A DNA stretch of 64,000 nt from Siphonodentalium dalli (taxonomy: Eukaryota > Mollusca > Scaphopoda > Gadilida > Siphonodentaliidae): positions 54,336,025 through 54,400,024 of the forward strand of contig CP136068.1 of assembly GCA_032622095.1 (NCBI GenBank), given 5' to 3'. Positions 60,264 through 64,000 of this stretch are shown here, one piece after another (the stretch's first letter is position 1; every line of letters starts with the position of its first letter). A model generated the notes under the pieces. That model ran no database searches. It saw only the letters and a program-made list of their open reading frames with translations, and was not told where the DNA came from. The translations under genes and the position numbers were made by a program.

Positions 60264-60285
60264 GTAAGTATCAGATGCCATTCTA

Positions 60286-61110
60286 TATATTGATAATCCA
60301 TGGCAGCCTTATAGCCTAAGGGCTCTGTTTATATGATAATCCATGGCAGCCTTATAGCCTAAGGGCTCTGTTTATATGATAATCCATGGCAGCCTTATAA
60401 CCTGAGGACTCTATTATATGATAATCCATGGCAGCCTTATAACCTGAGGACTCTGTTTATATGATAATCCATGGCAGCCTTATAAACTGAGGTCTCCATT
60501 ATATGATAATCCATGGCAGCCTTATAGCCTGAGGTCTCCATTATATGATAATCCATGGCAGCCTTATAAACTGAGGTCTCCATTATATGATAATCCATGT
60601 CAGCCTTATAACCTGAGGACTCTGTTTATATGATAATCCATGGCAGCCTTATAGCCTGAGGACTCTGTTTATATGATAATTCGTGGCACCCTTATAACCT
60701 GAGGTCTCCATTATATGATAATCCATGGCAGCCTTATAACCTGAGGACTCCATTATATGATAATCCATGGCAGCCTTATAACCTAAGGGCTCTGTTTATA
60801 TGATAATTCGTGGCACCCTTATAACCTGAGGTCTCCATTATATGATAATCTATGGCAGCCTTATAACCTAAGGGCTCTGTTTATATGATAATTCGTGGCA
60901 CCCTTATAACCTGAGGTCTCCATTATATGATAATCCATGGCAGCCTTATAACCTGAGGTCTCCATTATATGATAATCCATGGCAGCCTTATAGCCTAAGG
61001 GCTCTGTTTATATGATAATTCGTGGCACCCTTATAACCTGAGGTCTCCATTATATGATAATCCATGGCAGCCTTATAACCTGAGGACTCTATTATATGAT
61101 AATCCATGGT
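60286..61110. repeat. 41-43-bp minisatellite, about 19 copies
   Basis: Units TATGATAATCCATGGCAGCC then TTATAACCTGAGG and CTCCATTA or CTCTGTTTA. It begins only about 20 bp after the donor of exon p. Confidence 0.96.
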
Positions 61111-61212
61111 AATCTGATAGCACCTGTTGCCGACCATCAGGAGGGGGACAAAGGGGGGCAGAATGAGTCCTTTTATGTTCCTCAGAATGCAAAAAATATC
61201 TTACATATCAAC

Positions 61213-64000
61213 TGAAACTGAACTGGTATGCTGTCCTTAGAGCAAAGTATCCATTATGATAGCTTAAACTGAACTGGTATGCTGTCCTGAGAGCAAAGTA
61301 TCCATTACGATAGCTTAAACAGAACTGTATGCTGTCCTGAGAGCAAAGTATCCATTACGATAGCTTAAACAGAACTGTATGCTGTCCTGAGAGCAAAGTA
61401 TCCACTACGATAGCTTAAACAGAACTGTATGCTGTCCTGAGAGCAAAGTATCCACTACGATAGCTTAAACTGAACTGGTATGCTGTCCTGAGAGCAAAGT
61501 ATCCATTACGATAGCTTAAACAGAACTGTATGCTGTCCTGAGAGCAAAGTATCCATTATGATAGCTTAAACAGAACTGTATGCTGTCCTGAGAGCAAAGT
61601 ATCCATTGCGATAGCTTAAACTGAACTGGTATGCTGTCCTGAGAGCAAAGTATCCATTACGATAGCTTAAACAGAACTGTATGCTGTCCTGAGAGCAAAG
61701 TATCCATTACGATAGCTTAAACAGAACTCTATGCTGTCCTGAGAGCAAAGTATCCATTACGATAGCTTAAACAGAACTCTATGCTGTCCTGAGAGCAAAG
61801 TATCCATTACGATAGCTTAAACAGAACTCTATGCTGTCCTGAGAGCAAAGTATCCATTGCGATAGCTTAAACAGAACTGTATGCTGTCCTGAGAGCAAAG
61901 TATCCATTACGATAGCTTAAACTGAACTGGTATGCTGTCCTGAGAGCAAAGTATCCATTACGATAGCTTAAACAGAACTCTATGCTGTCCTGAGAGCAAA
62001 GTATCCATTACGATAGCTTAAACTGAACTGGTATGCTGTCCTGAGAGCAAAGTATCCATTATGATAGCTTAAACAGAACTCTATGCTGTCCTGAGAGCAA
62101 AGTATCCATTATGATAGCTTAAACTGAACTGGTATGCTGTCCTGAGAGCAAAGTATCCATTACGATAGCTTAAACAGAACTGTATGCTGTCCTGAGAGCA
62201 AAGTATCCATTATGATAGCTTAAACAGAACTCTATGCTGTCCTGAGAGCAAAGTATCCATTATGATAGCTTAAACTGAACTGGTATGCTGTCCTGAGAGC
62301 AAAGTATCCATTACGATAGCTTAAACAGAACTGTATGCTGTCCTGAGAGCAAAGTATCCATTACGATAGCTTAAACAGAACTCTATGCTGTCCTGAGAGC
62401 AAAGTATCCATTACGATAGCTTAAACAGAACTCTATGCTGTCCTGAGAGCAAAGTATCCATTGCGATAGCTTAAACAGAACTGTATGCTGTCCTGAGAGC
62501 AAAGTATCCATTACGATAGCTTAAACTGAACTGGTATGCTGTCCTGAGAGCAAAGTATCCATTACGATAGCTTAACCAGAACTGTATGCTGTCCTGAGAG
62601 CAAAGTATCCATTACGATAGCTTAAACAGAACTGTATGCTGTCCTGAGAGCAAAGTATCCATTACGATAGCTTAAACAGAACTGTATGCTGTCCTGAGAG
62701 CAAAGTATCCTTTACGATAGCTTAAACAGAACTGTATGCTGTCCTGAGAGCAAAGTATCCATTACGATAGCTTAAACAGAACTGTATGCTGTCCTGAGAG
62801 CAAAGTATCCACTACGATAGCTTAAACAGAACTGTATGCTGTCCTGAGAGCAAAGTATCCACTACGATAGCTTAAACAGAACTGTATGCTGTCCTGAGAG
62901 AAAAGTATCCATTACGATAGCTTAAACAGAACTGTATGCTGTCCTGAGAGCAAAGTATCCATTGCGATAGCTTAAACAGAACTGTATGCTGTCCTGAGAG
63001 CAAAGTATCCACTACGATAGCTTAAACAGAACTGTATGCTGTCCTGAGAGCAAAGTATCCATTACGATAGCTTAAACAGAACTGTATGCTGTCCTGAGAG
63101 CAAAGTATCCATTATGATAGCTTAAACAGAACTGTATGCTGTCCTGAGAGCAAAGTATCCATTACGATAGCTTAAACTGAACTGGTATGCTGTCCTGAGA
63201 GCAAAGTATCCATTACGATAGCTTAAACAGAACTGTATGCTGTCCTGAGAGCAAAGTATCCATTACGATAGCTTAAACAGAACTGTATGCTGTCCTGAGA
63301 GCAAAGTATCCATTGCGATAGCTTAAACAGAACTGTATGCTGTCCTGAGAGCAAAGTATCCATTACGATAGCTTAAACAGAACTCTATGCTGTCCTGAGA
63401 GCAAAGTATCCATTACGATAGCTTAAACAGAACTCTATGCTGTCCTGAGAGCAAAGTATCCATTACGATAGCTTAAACTGAACTGTATGCTGTCCTGAGA
63501 GCAAAGTATCCATTACGATAGCTTAAACAGAACTCTATGCTGTCCTGAGAGCAAAGTATCCATTACGATAGCTTAAACAGAACTGTATGCTGTCCTGAGA
63601 GCAAAGTATCCATTACGATAGCTTAAACAGAACTGTATGCTGTCCTGAGAGCAAAGTATCCATTACGATAGCTTAAACAGAACTGTATGCTGTCCTGAGA
63701 GCAAAGTATCCATTACGATAGCTTAAACAGAACTCTATGCTGTCCTGAGAGCAAAGTATCCATTACGATAGCTTAAACAGAACTCTATGCTGTCCTGAGA
63801 GCAAAGTATCCATTACGATAGCTTAAACTGAACTGGTATGCTGTCCTGAGAGCAAAGTATCCATTACGATAGCTTAAACAGAACTGTATGCTGTCCTGAG
63901 AGCAAAGTATCCATTACGATAGCTTAAACAGAACTCTATGCTGTCCTGAGAGCAAAGTATCCATTACGATAGCTTAAACAGAACTCTATGCTGTCCTGAG
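61213..64000. repeat. 50-bp satellite, about 55 copies, running off the window
   Basis: Units GAACTGTATGCTGTCCTGAG then AGCAAAGTATCCATTACGAT and AGCTTAAACA, with CTGAACTGGT (51 bp) and ACAGAACTCT variants. Variant order recurs at about 600 bp in places, suggesting block duplication. Confidence 0.97.

Noticed and set aside
1-64000. tRNA, rRNA or snRNA genes and viral insertions
   Set aside because: I saw no cloverleaf with A/B boxes, no rRNA-like stretch and no viral coding segment on either strand. A dedicated scan would be needed to exclude small ones.

Overview
This is AT-rich, intron-dominated animal DNA. It reads as a marine invertebrate, most likely a mollusc or another lophotrochozoan. 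The main evidence is one animal integrin gene with short exons and kilobase introns, set among satellites, Helitrons and small DNA transposons. A dispersed block starting TTTTAGCTCACCTGAG and satellites carrying AACATGGCCGCCAGC are of a type I associate with bivalve and gastropod genomes. That species-level placement is inference.

The only gene I can reconstruct is an integrin alpha subunit on the + strand. Sixteen exons between 1421 and 60263 join in phase, all with GT-AG introns, to 1,650 nt or 550 codons. They cover the YCQAG/WQGQ region of the beta-propeller, four calcium-binding FG-GAP loops, the thigh domain and the start of calf-1. Signal peptide and first blades lie left of the window; the rest of calf-1, calf-2, membrane helix and tail lie to the right. 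There is no I domain. The propeller and calf-1 most resemble the RGD-binding alphaV/alpha5/alpha8 (PS2) group. A polybasic furin-type loop sits mid-thigh, and a normally conserved calf-1 disulphide pair is absent.

The rest is intron. 1-468: G-rich 31-bp array. 1529-28232 (intron 1, 26.7 kb): palindromic TTAAGCG motifs, a 205-bp satellite, three mariner-type MITEs, TTAA-flanked elements, several hAT-type elements with exact 8-bp target duplications, and a minus-strand BED zinc-finger exon beside a hAT terminus. 28282-38994 (intron 2): a 4.5-kb satellite with a 1,451-bp higher-order repeat and TTAA elements. 39130-43514 (intron 3): a 2.6-kb Harbinger-like element. 43559-48747 (intron 4): a fold-back element containing a hAT element, then a 50-bp array interrupted by a hAT-like element that itself contains a head-to-tail Helitron pair. 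48802-49916 (intron 5): about 36 copies of a 23-bp unit made from the exon's own 3' end plus its splice donor. Later introns hold an AGGCCAT-family element, palindromic MITEs and a Helitron. 60286-64000: two minisatellites, the last running off the window.

The most unusual feature is the array in intron 5: an amplified exon-intron junction that presents dozens of copies of a genuine 5' splice site directly after the real one.
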